A stretch of 64,000 nt of DNA, taken from NCBI GenBank assembly GCA_963662175.1, contig OY759218.1, positions 6,750,001 to 6,814,000 of the forward strand, in the 5' to 3' direction. This document shows positions 1 to 9,800 of this stretch, in pieces (within the stretch, counting starts at the first letter, position 1; each line of letters begins with the position of its first letter). The notes below the pieces were generated by a model. That model did not search any database. It worked only from the letters and a program-made list of their open reading frames with translations, and was not told where the DNA came from. The DNA comes from Aradus depressus. Taxonomy: Eukaryota > Arthropoda > Insecta > Hemiptera > Aradidae. A program made the position numbers and the translations under genes.

Positions 1-1
1 A

Positions 2-1090
2 TCAACGACAGAAATAATTTTTGAAAGTAGAGTTACAGACAATCTAGAGGTTATTACAGCCGAATCTACCTCCCTTGATCATAAAATCGACAAACATGTA
101 CCAATTTCTACACTTTACGAAAATCGCTTAAGCACAACATTTAGTCCACTACCGATTACTGAAACCGCTGTCACTGTAACAAGTGAAAATCATGAAGATA
201 CGACAATAATTTCTGATGAGATTCCATCATTATCGAGTACAATTAATTTAAACGCAGACGAAAAAGAATTGTATACTTCTTCTACCAAGGAAAATGAAGA
301 AGTAGAAGAAAACGATCTAACTACTTCAACTGCGCCAAGTCATATAACACTTGGAAAAACGATTGACACCTCAGTGAAATCGACGAATGATTTTACGAAA
401 GGAATTACTACTCAACAAGAGAGTTCTGTCCATCCCATTAGCGATTTTCTACCAAATAACAAAAATATGAGTACTACTGCTGTATCAAGCGATGACGACA
501 ATGTTACGAAAGAATACAGTACTGTAAAAACTTCTACTAACCATTTTTGGCCAATTCCTGCTCATAGTTCGAGTGATTTCATAAACAGTACTGTAATATA
601 TGAGATGGCTGATAAAATGTCTCATTCCATTTCGCTAGCGAATCTGAGCTTAGTTGAAAATACTACTCCTCCACTGATTTCAAGGAAACCAAAAATTTAT
701 GATATATATAATGATGATACAACAAAGAGTTCGATTTCAGAAAGACCAACCACAAGCATCCCTTCAAAGAATTCGCAATCTTCTCAAGTCACAAAAGAGT
801 CACATTTGGTTAGAACTGGTTCAACTAGTTTTCCATGGAATCTTGTAAGAACGTCGTCTTCAGTTACAGAATCCAAGCCTGTAACAACCACTATTGATAA
901 TGTAACATCAACTTACGAGTCACCTAAGGCCACAAAAATGGAGTCTCAAAATATCCGCTATACTGAATCACCATTTTTTAACAATTTTACTTTTTCGTTG
1001 CCTACTACAGAACAGTATTTCGCTTTTCTTCCAATTAAAACGGCTTTGAATAAGCGAAAAGATGTATTAAAGACCCTGATTAGAGATTAG
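2..1090 (+). CDS. Ser/Thr-rich mucin-like protein, 3' part (5' end outside window)
   Basis: The frame is open from position 2 to a TAG at 1088-1090, about 362 codons, with no start codon needed, so the coding region enters from outside the window. The product is dominated by Ser, Thr, Asn and acidic residues. It has no cysteine that I can see and several N-x-S/T sites (NVT, NST, NLS, NFT), as expected of an extracellular, heavily O-glycosylated mucin-like stalk. The C-terminus is basic (NKRKDVLKTLIRD) and carries no membrane segment in this frame. No catalytic or named domain is visible. It could be the last exon of a mucin, a peritrophic or cuticle-associated protein, or the stalk of a membrane protein whose anchor is encoded just downstream. 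Coding status is likely because of the long open frame in AT-rich DNA; function is unknown. Confidence 0.7.
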   Translation, partial: STTEIIFESRVTDNLEVITAESTSLDHKIDKHVPISTLYENRLSTTFSPLPITETAVTVTSENHEDTTIISDEIPSLSSTINLNADEKELYTSSTKENEEVEENDLTTSTAPSHITLGKTIDTSVKSTNDFTKGITTQQESSVHPISDFLPNNKNMSTTAVSSDDDNVTKEYSTVKTSTNHFWPIPAHSSSDFINSTVIYEMADKMSHSISLANLSLVENTTPPLISRKPKIYDIYNDDTTKSSISERPTTSIPSKNSQSSQVTKESHLVRTGSTSFPWNLVRTSSSVTESKPVTTTIDNVTSTYESPKATKMESQNIRYTESPFFNNFTFSLPTTEQYFAFLPIKTALNKRKDVLKTLIRD

Positions 1091-1113
1091 TGTGAAGAAA
1101 ACTTGAAGAAAAA

Positions 1114-1302
1114 TTGAATTATTTTGCTAATAATAATAATCAGATGCAATTTAGGTACATTTTGTACAGGCGAGTCAAAATCGATTCACGCGGTGCCTTA
1201 TTCTTATGGTTAATATTATTGTTTGTAATATTAGATAGTCTTAGAAAAAAGAAAATGGCTATGCAGGCCAAATTGGCGAGGACTGTGAGCTATCATAACT
1301 AG
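1114..1302 (+). CDS. Possible membrane-anchor exon (uncertain)
   Basis: A short frame right after the mucin-like stop encodes one hydrophobic segment (GALFLWLILLFVILDSL) followed by basic residues (RKKK) and ends at TAG 1300-1302. Its layout is that of a C-terminal membrane anchor with a short cytoplasmic tail, which would fit a mucin-like ectodomain. However, I could not find a donor/acceptor pair that joins it in phase: the obvious junctions recreate a TAG. It may be a chance ORF or belong to an alternative transcript. Confidence 0.22.
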   Translation: MNYFANNNNQMQFRYILYRRVKIDSRGALFLWLILLFVILDSLRKKKMAMQAKLARTVSYHN

Positions 1303-1667
1303 CTGGGCTAGATACATTGTCTCACAATCTCTTCTACTCCTATCTCATCAATAGAAGTTCTCTGTCTTCTCTCTCTCCGGGACGTTCTGGACTTTTGCTA
1401 GCCTTCATAGTAATTCTCCCATACGTTTTTACTGGCGTCGCATCTGTATGGACTACAAGACTTCTGCTTCAGAACTGTTCGTAAATAACAATATACGAAA
1501 AATTCATGAAGAAATTATAGGAAACTGTTTCATTTGTTATTGTCAGTAGGTATTAGGCCAGTGCTTCAGAGACGTGTTATAATATATGGCTTACTTTACT
1601 ATACATATATTTTTGGGGGGGCTTATGTAAGGAGATTCTTAATTATAATAAATAATATATAATATCA
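1303..1667. other. Unassigned flank of the mucin-like gene
   Basis: The DNA here is less AT-rich than its surroundings. A frame without ATG (1299-1484) also contains a hydrophobic stretch. No gene could be supported. It may hold 3' UTR of the upstream gene. Confidence 0.3.
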
Positions 1668-1917
1668 GCATCACTTCTCCCATTATTTTTTTTCCTTCTC
1701 AACAATTACTAACGTTTCGAGGATCACTCCCATCATCAGTGTCTATATTACAAGTGTTTTTAGGTCAACTTTTACAAAAAAAAAAAAGATTCTGATTAAC
1801 AGAATTAATCTAAAGAACACATGTATTATCGACACTGATGATGGGAGTGCTTCCCGAAACGTTAGTAATTGCTATTTTTTGAGATGACAAAAAATAAATG
1901 GTAGAAGAGATCATGTA
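1668..1917. repeat. Family F inverted-repeat element, copy 1
   Basis: Two imperfect arms of about 80 bp face each other around an AT-rich centre. The right arm (from 1833) reads CACTGATGATGGGAGTG then CTTCCCGAAACGTTAG; the left arm is its reverse complement with a few changes. A second copy lies at 4408-4678 and a half copy at 45588-45760. Each arm contains CTGATGA, a 4-bp self-complementary GGGA/TCCC and GAAAC. No coding capacity. Confidence 0.7.
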
Positions 1918-1943
1918 ATAATATATTATATTATATGTAACAA

Positions 1944-2035
1944 CTCTCTAACTCGCGGGTTTGAAACCCGGGCGAGGCCCTTAGTTTATTATATCTGGGA
2001 GGTAAAATAAAGTTAAGCATGCCGTCCTTTAGTTG
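1944..2035 (+). mobile_element. tRNA-derived SINE, fragment
   Basis: Contains the B-box region (GGGTTTGAAACCC), then CGAGGCCCTTAGTTTATT and GGAGGTAAAATAAA as in the full copy at 55857-56214. The A-box head and the 3' half are missing. Confidence 0.75.
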
Positions 2036-2241
2036 CCGAAGCTCACTCCTTTCAAGTGTTGAACAAGTTTTAGTTTTTTTTTTATTAGTTCTTCAACTAT
2101 ATCACAGATCGCAAAAATGTTTACGACTTTCAATCACTCCAGCGAGCAGTATAGGACTCACAATGAACAAATTGTTATAGTTAACATAATGTACAATATA
2201 TTGCCATATTATATCTTGTATCTGGAGCACTGGCCTCATAC

Positions 2242-2387
2242 TAGGAGACGTGAACCACAACTGATATTTTTCCCCTGCTTTAATAGAGCGACCAGATTTC
2301 GTAGAAGTCTTCCTTCCATCTTCAGACGAACTTAACAGACAATTCAGACGATGGGAAACTTCTGTTGAAACCGCCATCATCTTATCC
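2242..2387 (-). CDS. Candidate internal exon of an unknown gene
   Basis: On the minus strand an acceptor (TTTTCCTCTGCAG) is followed at 2387 by an open frame with balanced base composition. It encodes a Ser/Lys-rich stretch including LLSSSEDGRKTSTKSGRSIK and YQLWF. A possible donor (CTCCTA|GTATGAG) ends the exon at 2242. No family was recognised, and the starting phase does not fit the receptor gene upstream on the same strand. Could be a chance ORF. Confidence 0.25.
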
Positions 2388-2995
2388 CTGCAGAGGAAAA
2401 CATAAATGAAAAACTATTTCATCCATTTTGTTGCGTTTTAAAAAAATTCCTTTTAATTATTTTATAATAAATATTGTATTTATTTATTTTTCCCTGTTCC
2501 TTATGAGGCTCCTGAATGTAAATATTGTAAAATTGAGTATAGAAAACAGCAAAACTCCCATAGCTTAGTTTAGCCCCAATGTGAGACTGATAAATAAATT
2601 CACTTATAGTTTTGTAAGGAAAAATGAAGTATATAAGAGTTTCTGTACATTTCTACCAAATAATAATTCTCATATATCGTACCCTAATTATTGTTTGAAA
2701 TATATTTCATATATATTTGTTTATATAAATGTTTTGTATTGCAAGTAAATTTCATTTAAAATATTTATTTATTGGTATGTGTTTCAACTTGTGTCTCTAC
2801 ACTCGAAATTTATGATATATATGTATAATTTGAAATTTAAAATACATAAAATTGATGTGATTTTCATGTAAATAATTGTTTTATAATATTATATTATTTT
2901 TTTATAATTATGGAAGCTATTAGAACTTTGTTCACATAGTTATCCTGTCTTTTCACTAAGCACAAACAAAACAAGAAACAAACATAGAAAAGTTA
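2388..2995. other. AT-rich DNA without a recognisable feature
   Basis: Long A/T runs and short open frames only. Nothing supportable on either strand. Confidence 0.5.
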
Positions 2996-2999
2996 TAAT

Positions 3000-3553
3000 A
3001 GTAAAATTTTCGCTCTCCCACCAAAACCAATCGACCGTTTGGGCTAAAATCAATAGTTGACATACAAAGTGCTCATACTAAATTTTCTGTCGATTCATCC
3101 ATTACATCGGTAAATCATTGAAGTTTTTGGGTCGAGCCCCCTTTCACTTCGGCTGATATTGCGGAAAATTAATAGGTCCCTAACTTATGGACTTTTGAAT
3201 TTAAGTATAAAATTCCATGTCGATACATTCATTACATCGGCAGTTATTTGCGTCTTTCAGTTGAGCCCTTCACTGATCCCCCCTCCTTTACTTGGGTGGA
3301 TTCCGCGGAAGATTAGTAGGTGTTCTTTAGAAACCATATATATAGGTTTTGTATTTACATATGACATTTTCTGTTGATACGTTTATTACAACGACAAATA
3401 TTAAAGTTTTTGTGTTAAGCCTCCCCCGTAGTCCCCCACATATAAAATTTCTATCAGGAGTTATCGTGTCCACAGACACACACAACAGAAATCATATTTC
3501 TGGCCGATTACATAACTTGCCCTATACTTCATGTAGTACAGGGGGAGTAAAAA
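3000..3553 (-). repeat. Family M element, minus orientation
   Basis: Contains three reversed copies of the internal unit (each with a variant of CATTACATCGGCAGTTATT near 3110, 3230 and 3385) and the closing half ACAGACACACACAACAGAA...TTCTGGCCGATTACATAACTTGCC near 3470-3530. The palindromic end segment (reverse of TTTTAGCCCAAACGGTCGATTG) lies at about 3010-3060. Confidence 0.65.
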
Positions 3554-3659
3554 CAAATTTAATCGTTTATTCAGTGGTGTCCAAAACTAGGAGATATAAA
3601 CTATTATCTATACATTACACCCAAATTATTTGCTTGTTTTCAATGATACTTTAAACTAT

Positions 3660-4400
3660 AGCTTCAATAGAAACAAGGTGGGGATTTTTTTTTTGGGGGG
3701 GGGTAAAATGACATTACTTATATAATTACGTTAGACTGAAAGCCCGAATCAGAATGCGTTGTTATTCGCAGAAATTCCTGCAACGAACGAAATCATTTTT
3801 TTCGAGTAATGAGCGATTATGGACTTAAGTCTAACATATATAAATAAGTAGTGCATTCCCTCATCAGTTAAAAAAAACAAAAAAAAACACATTTTTAATA
3901 CATATATTTTAAAGTTAAATGACATTTATAAAATATATTACATAATTATAAGGATCAATTAGACGATTTGCAGTTGAGGAGTTCTTTTCCGACAAGATTT
4001 GTTCTAGTTTATTTTTTTAACATACGGAATTGCTCCACTCAAAATACATCCATGCTAGTATGGTTTCATACATATCTAAACTGTATTCTAAAATATACAT
4101 TTTGCTGTTCTAAATGGAACATGGAAAAGATCTCCTCAATGCGAAAACAAACATATATACAATGAAAAATTGAGAGGTAAAAAACACATTTATACTCTTT
4201 ATTTACACGATAGACATCTAAATTAGTAGTAAATTCTAATCTATTTAGTCCAAGCTTAAATATCACAGCTAACTGGCATTTTTCCGTGGTAATGTGCAGT
4301 GTTTGGCACGAATTAACTGATGAAATGTTTTTCCTTGTTTTTTCAAATGTATTTATTACTTTTTGGGTTGTGTAAAAAGATTCTTAATTCATGTTTAATA
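3660..4400. other. AT-rich DNA without a recognisable feature
   Basis: Contains a T-run followed by a G-run near 3690-3705 and scattered short open frames. No gene or repeat family was identified. Confidence 0.4.
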
Positions 4401-4407
4401 CATTATT

Positions 4408-4678
4408 ACATCACTTCTCTAATTTATTTTTTCTAAAAAAATAGCACAGAAACGTTTTGGGAAACACTCCCATCATCAGTGTATATAATACATATGTTCT
4501 TTAGGTTAACTATTCCTGTCAATCAGAATCTTCATTTTTAGAACATATTGAGTCGACTTCTATATTTAAAGACCTAATAGAAACTTAGTTTTGAGACACT
4601 GATGATGGGAGTGCTTCCCGAAACGTTTGTAATTGCTATTTTTTGAGAAGGCAAAAAATAAATAGGAGAAGTGATGCT
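4408..4678. repeat. Family F inverted-repeat element, copy 2
   Basis: Same architecture as 1668-1917. The right arm starts at 4597 (CACTGATGATGGGAGTG, CTTCCCGAAACG) and the left arm ends at about 4482. The outer ends ACATCACTTCTC and GAGAAGTGATGCTG also pair, so the arms extend to about 80 bp. Confidence 0.72.
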
Positions 4679-4950
4679 GTAATAATATACTATAAATGTA
4701 TTTATATTTGAGACCTATGCCTATTTAGACTTACATGATCAATATGAGGTGTTGAGGGCATAAGTAAATAAATTCGAGAAAAGGGAAAATGAAGAGAATG
4801 TAATTTATTATTTACCCACGGTCATGACTAAAAAATAAATTGTATTTAATCTATTTTGCTTTGAATGAATTTATTTACTCAAATCTCAACACAAAGAATA
4901 CGTATTTTTCATCATGCTGTTGTCATGTTCAAATGCTTGTTAGTTAGTAT

Positions 4951-5275
4951 GACTCATGTCCGAGCTTTAACTACGAGGTCATATCGCCTACTACCAGAGC
5001 GCTCTTTCGTCACTCTGGTGGACATGAGTCCGACTCTACTGCGGGAGTCCTAAATTTTGCCTACCCTAAATTTTTATTCACCTAGGGCAGGGGTTTTTAA
5101 CGAGTACCTGACGGCGGACACGCTCGGGACCATCGCTTAACGCCCCATGCGAAGGGCAGCATGCTTAAGTTTATTTTACCTCCCAGGTAAAATAAACTAA
5201 GGGCCTCGGCCGGGTTACGAACCCACTATCTTTAGCTCAATAAGCAAGCACGCATACCATTGAGCTACCGGCGCC
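4951..5275 (-). mobile_element. tRNA-derived SINE, near full length
   Basis: Read on the minus strand it starts with a tRNA-like head containing GAGCTAAAGATAGTGGGTTCG (A/B-box region, 5230-5270), then GGGAGGTAAAATAAACTTAAG-like sequence, CCCTAGGTGAATAAAAATTT and a 3' body with CACTCTGGTGG and GGCGATATGACC. It matches 55857-56214 throughout its length. Confidence 0.85.
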
Positions 5276-5279
5276 GTCA

Positions 5280-5867
5280 TCAAATACTAGGGTTAGGTCT
5301 CTAAAATATTATTTAAACTGTCAACGTATTGGTGTATAAATATATATGCAGTCTTTCTTTTTTTACATACTTAAAAAAAGAAAGAAACAACCAAGATTCG
5401 TATTCAACACTGCTGTTGGAAGCATTTTGTACTATGTTATTTTACAAATAACAATACTTAATTATTTACATAAATTATTTCATAAATAACAACAAATACT
5501 TAATAATTATTAAAGAATAGGAACAAAATAAATAAATTTCATCCTTTACAAAAAAATCAAATATCCCTAAAAATACTTTTGACTGATTCAGGAAACCAAG
5601 TCGAGAAGCAACCAAAAATACTCTATTTACCATACCTTTGAATATAAAATATTATTTTAATAATTGTCTATTAAAACTAAAAATTGTGAAATATTATACA
5701 AAAAGACTCTTAATGGAATTTTGTATAATAAAAGTAGTTCAACATGTTAACCAAGATACTTAGAAATAATGGTGAAATTTGAAATAATTATTTTGAACAT
5801 ATTGTAGCATCTGTTTATTTTAATTATAATTTAGATTGTTGTCTTAATAATTTCAAGTGTAGATAAA
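5280..5867. other. AT-rich DNA flanking the Ty3 insertion
   Basis: No gene. This is the host-side flank of the LTR element that starts at 5873. Confidence 0.45.
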
Positions 5868-5872
5868 ATATA

Positions 5873-5950
5873 TGGCTTATTGTGATTTACGAGAAAGTGC
5901 ATTCTGTTTTACTTAACTAAGTCGGGATTAGTAAGCGAAGGCCCGCTACA
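5873..5950 (+). repeat. 5' LTR of the Mag-like element (78 bp)
   Basis: Starts TGGCTTATTGTG and ends CCCGCTACA, directly after the ATATA duplication and four bases before the primer site. No full second copy exists; only the last eight bases recur at 10007-10014. Confidence 0.65.
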
Positions 5951-5953
5951 ATT

Positions 5954-5971
5954 TGGTGGCAGCGAAGAGGA
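5954..5971 (+). promoter_or_regulatory. Primer binding site of the Mag-like element
   Basis: TGGTGGCAGCGAAGAGG starts with the TGG that pairs with a tRNA CCA end and sits 3 bases downstream of the LTR end. The priming tRNA was not identified. Confidence 0.55.
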
Positions 5972-5978
5972 TAAAACC

Positions 5979-6807
5979 ATGCCCAAACGATTGGGGAAAA
6001 CAAAATCTGGCGTAGCCAGAGATGAACAGGTTAGACGGCCAGTTGTACTACCCAAAGAGTATTCAAGTGGCAGTTGGGGTGAGTACGAACAATATTTTGT
6101 TAATGTGTCTCGTCTCAATGAGTGGTCTGAAGAATCTATGGTTCGATTTTTCGATCATCTCTCTGACCGGCCAGAGTCAACACATATTTAATGCCATTCC
6201 GAAGAGGGATCAGTCCAACTGGGACACTGTGTGTCGGGAGATGAGGGCCAAGTTGGAGCCCCCCGAACACAGGGAGCTTAAAAGGGACTTTTTCCGGCAT
6301 AGGACACAGGAAAGTACAGAGTCCCTTACTTCGTTCGCGACGTCCCTGAGCTTACTTTACGAGGAGGGCTATCCCGGGGACGAGGGTCTGTTAAAAGAAG
6401 AGCGCCTTTCAGGGCTCCGAGATAAGGACGTACGACTTCAGCCGGCACTAGCAAGGCCTCAGACATTGTCCGGCGCCTTGACAAAGGCTTTACAGATAGA
6501 GGCGACGTACGCCCCACATGGACGGTCTAGCAGGTCCCCTATCAGTAGCAGACACGAGAGTCAGGGGGATATCACAGCTGATGTCATGCCGAGTGAATCG
6601 TCTCTCCTAAAATTAGTTAAGGAGCAAGGGGCTCGCATGGATCAGCAAGGTCAGCAGCTGGCTGAACTGACCCGGGTTTTGTCAGACTTGGCAAAACAGC
6701 TAGGGGAGGGGTCACAGCAAGTTCGGAGCCGCCGTGAGGTGTTCTGTTGGGCCTGCAACCAAAAAGGACACATCAGGAGTCAGTGCAAGATGTCGCAGGG
6801 AAACTAA
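5979..6807 (+). pseudogene. gag: gag of the Mag-like element, with a frameshift
   Basis: ATG 5979 opens a frame (MPKRLGKTKSG...) that carries the start of gag and hits a stop at 6189-6191. The downstream gag continues in another frame to TAA 6805-6807. The switch must fall near the T-run at about 6145-6165, where a one-base indel would restore continuity (FF..SLTG). The C-terminal part has one CCHC zinc knuckle, CWACNQKGHIRSQC (about 6745-6790), which binds RNA in nucleocapsids. Polar and charged residues dominate the middle. With the break the protein is unlikely to be made intact. Confidence 0.8.
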
Positions 6808-9800
6808 AGTCGGTCAGCGATGAGGACCACGCGTTGGCCGGACAGAAGTTGGTCCCCACGGTAAAAGGAGATAGATCTTCGCGAAACTTCGTTATGATCA
6901 AAGTGAATGGGGTGCCTACTAAGGAGTTGGTGGACTCAGGCGCAAGTCTTACGCTCCTGAGTGCACAATTTGCAAAGGAAAATAGAATTCAGGCACAGGA
7001 ACCATACGCCGGGAGCCTTAGGAACGCAGGTGGAGGACGAATCGGAACCAGTGGAGTAGCAAAGGTAGCGGTTACCATTGGATCTGAAGAGCGAACTCAC
7101 CCTTGCGTCGTAGGAGATATCTGGTGCGATGTCCTGTTAGGGATTGATTTACTTGAAATGAACCAGGCTTGTCTCGAGTTGGGTAAAGGCACTCTAAAGA
7201 TAGGAACAGGTGTATCCCAACTTGTGTCTCAGGAAGTGCTACCGTGCATCCAGCAGTTGTCAGCTGTGCTCGTGGAAAATGTCATCGTGCCAGGAAGGCA
7301 TGAAGTTCTCGGGTCAGTCTATGTTAGTGCCAAGGATGGGACTGAAGTTATTTTTGAGCCAAAGTGGGAAGCCGGCGAGAAAATGGGGGTGTGCGTTGCT
7401 CGAAGTGCTGCCGTTGTTCACCAGGGCGTGATGATAGTTCGTCTTATGAATCCTGGGCCTGAACCGACGACCATTTTTGCCGGAACGAACCTTGGGCTGG
7501 TAGAGGAGTTCTGCCAAACTGTGGCATCAGTAACCGTGAACGAAGATGGCAGTGGAGATATTCAGAGGTTATTCGACCTGGGTACAGCCTCTATCAGCTC
7601 AGCCCAAAAGGAGCAGCTCACCCGGTTGCTAGATGACTTCAAGGACATCTACTCGACTGGGTCTACCGACATCGGACGAACTGGTTTGGTGAAGCATCGA
7701 ATTGGCACCGATAACACAACGCCCATCAAACAACCGTTTCGTCGGATCCCTGCACAGCGGCGTCAAACAGTAGAGAAACTGGTGTTAGAAATGCTGGATC
7801 AGAATGTCATAGAGCCCTCACAGTCACCATGGGCGAGCCCCATTGTACTTGTCCGGAAGAAAGATGGAAGTATACGTTTCTGCGTTGATTATCGTCGGCC
7901 TAACCAGGTGACGAAAAAAGATGCCTATCCTTTGCCTAGGATCGACGATATTTTAGATAACCTCGCCGGAGCGAAGTATTTCTCCTCCTTGGATTTAGCG
8001 TCAGGTTACTGGCAGGTAGAGATGGAAACCCAAGACAACGAAAAGACAGCCTTCATCACCTGTGAGGGGCTGTATCAATTCAAAGTGCTTCCCTTCGGTC
8101 TCTGCAACGCGCCTAGCACCTTTCAGAGATTGATGGACACGGTGTTGAGTGGTTTGAAGTGGAAGACCTCAATGGTTTACCTGGATGACATAGTCGTTTG
8201 GAGTGGAACTGTGGAGGAGCATCTGGAACGACTAAGAGAAGTTTTCGAGAGGATTCATCAGGCCAGGCTTAAGCTAAAGCCAAAGAAATGCCAGCTGTTG
8301 CGCGATCAAATTACTTATCTGGGGCATGTTGTGTCCGCTGAAGGCATTGCGACGGACCCAGATAAAATTAAGGCAGGAGTCGAGTGGCCCACTCCCGACA
8401 GCGTACGAGCTTTACGATCGTTCTTAGGGTTTTCTGCCTATTATAGGCGTTTCATCCGAGGATTTGCGGATATAACTGCACCCCTTTACAAGGCCACTGA
8501 AAAGAGTGCAAGGTTTTTATTTGGATCTGAGTTGCAGGAGCGATTTGAGCGTCTTAAGATCGCATTGACCTCAGCACCAGTCTTGGCGTTGCCTAAGGGT
8601 GACGGTACCTTCACTCTGGATACTGATGCCAGCTACATGGGACTAGAAGCCGTACTCAGTCAGGTTCAGGAGGGGCAGGAGAGAGTGATCAGCTATGCCA
8701 GTAGGGCGTTGACCAAAGTAGAAAGGCGCTACTGCACTACTAGAAAAGAGATGCTGGCCCTCGTCTTCGCCGTTCGCCACTTCCGCTTCTACCTTTACGG
8801 CACGATATTCACGGTTAGAACTGATCACAGTTCCCTGAAGTGGTTGCAGTCCTTCAAAGACCCGGAAGGTCAGGTAGCCAGGTGGCTTGAGCTTCTAGCT
8901 CCATATAATTTCAATGTCGTTCATCGGCCCGGAAAAGCACATGGCAATGCTGATGGACTTTCTCGTTCGTGCGGTCAATGCGGAAAGGAAAAGGACGAGT
9001 CCGAAGAAAAAGGAGGGGAAGTGGTAAAGGGAGAGATGGAAGAAGATTGCCTGTCGGATGAGGAAGGTGAAGAAATTCTTGTTGGTGCCATCAGATCATC
9101 TGACGAACTGGCCATCGCACAAAAGGAGGATGCACAGCTATCGGCCGTTTTCGATTGGCTAACGAAGGGGGCAAGACCAGCATTCTCGGACGTGCGGGGA
9201 AAAAGTCCCAAGCTTCTCAGTCTTTGGGCCCAATGGAGTAGATTGGAACTACGAGATGGGTTGATACACCGAAGATGGGAAGAGGAAGGGAAGCCTCCAA
9301 GATATCAGTTTGTGGTGCCGAGAAGTTTGATTGATGAAATTCTTGGAAATCTGCACGACAGCGCTGCAGGAGGGGCACATTTGGGAATCACCAGGACCCT
9401 GCAGAAGGTACGAGATCGCTTCCACTGGTCGGGGCATCAACGGGACTTTGAAGAATGGATAAAGAGTTGCGAGAGTTGCGGGGCTAGAAAGGGGACGAAG
9501 ACGAGAGCTCCGATGCAGCGAGTAGCGGCAGGCTTCTCCTTCCAACGGGTCGCCATGGACATCCTTGGGCCTCTACCTCGGACCCAAGGTGGTAACCGAT
9601 ATGTAGTGGTGGTGGCCGACTACTTTACTAAGTGGGTAGAGGCTTACCCAGTGGTAAATATCGAGGCCGAAACCATAGCGGACACTCTCTTGAAAGAGTT
9701 CATCGCAAGGTACGGCGCCCCATACGAGCTTCATACCGACCAAGGCCGACAATTTGACTCACAACTCTTTGCGGACCTTATGAGGAGGCTGTGTATTACG

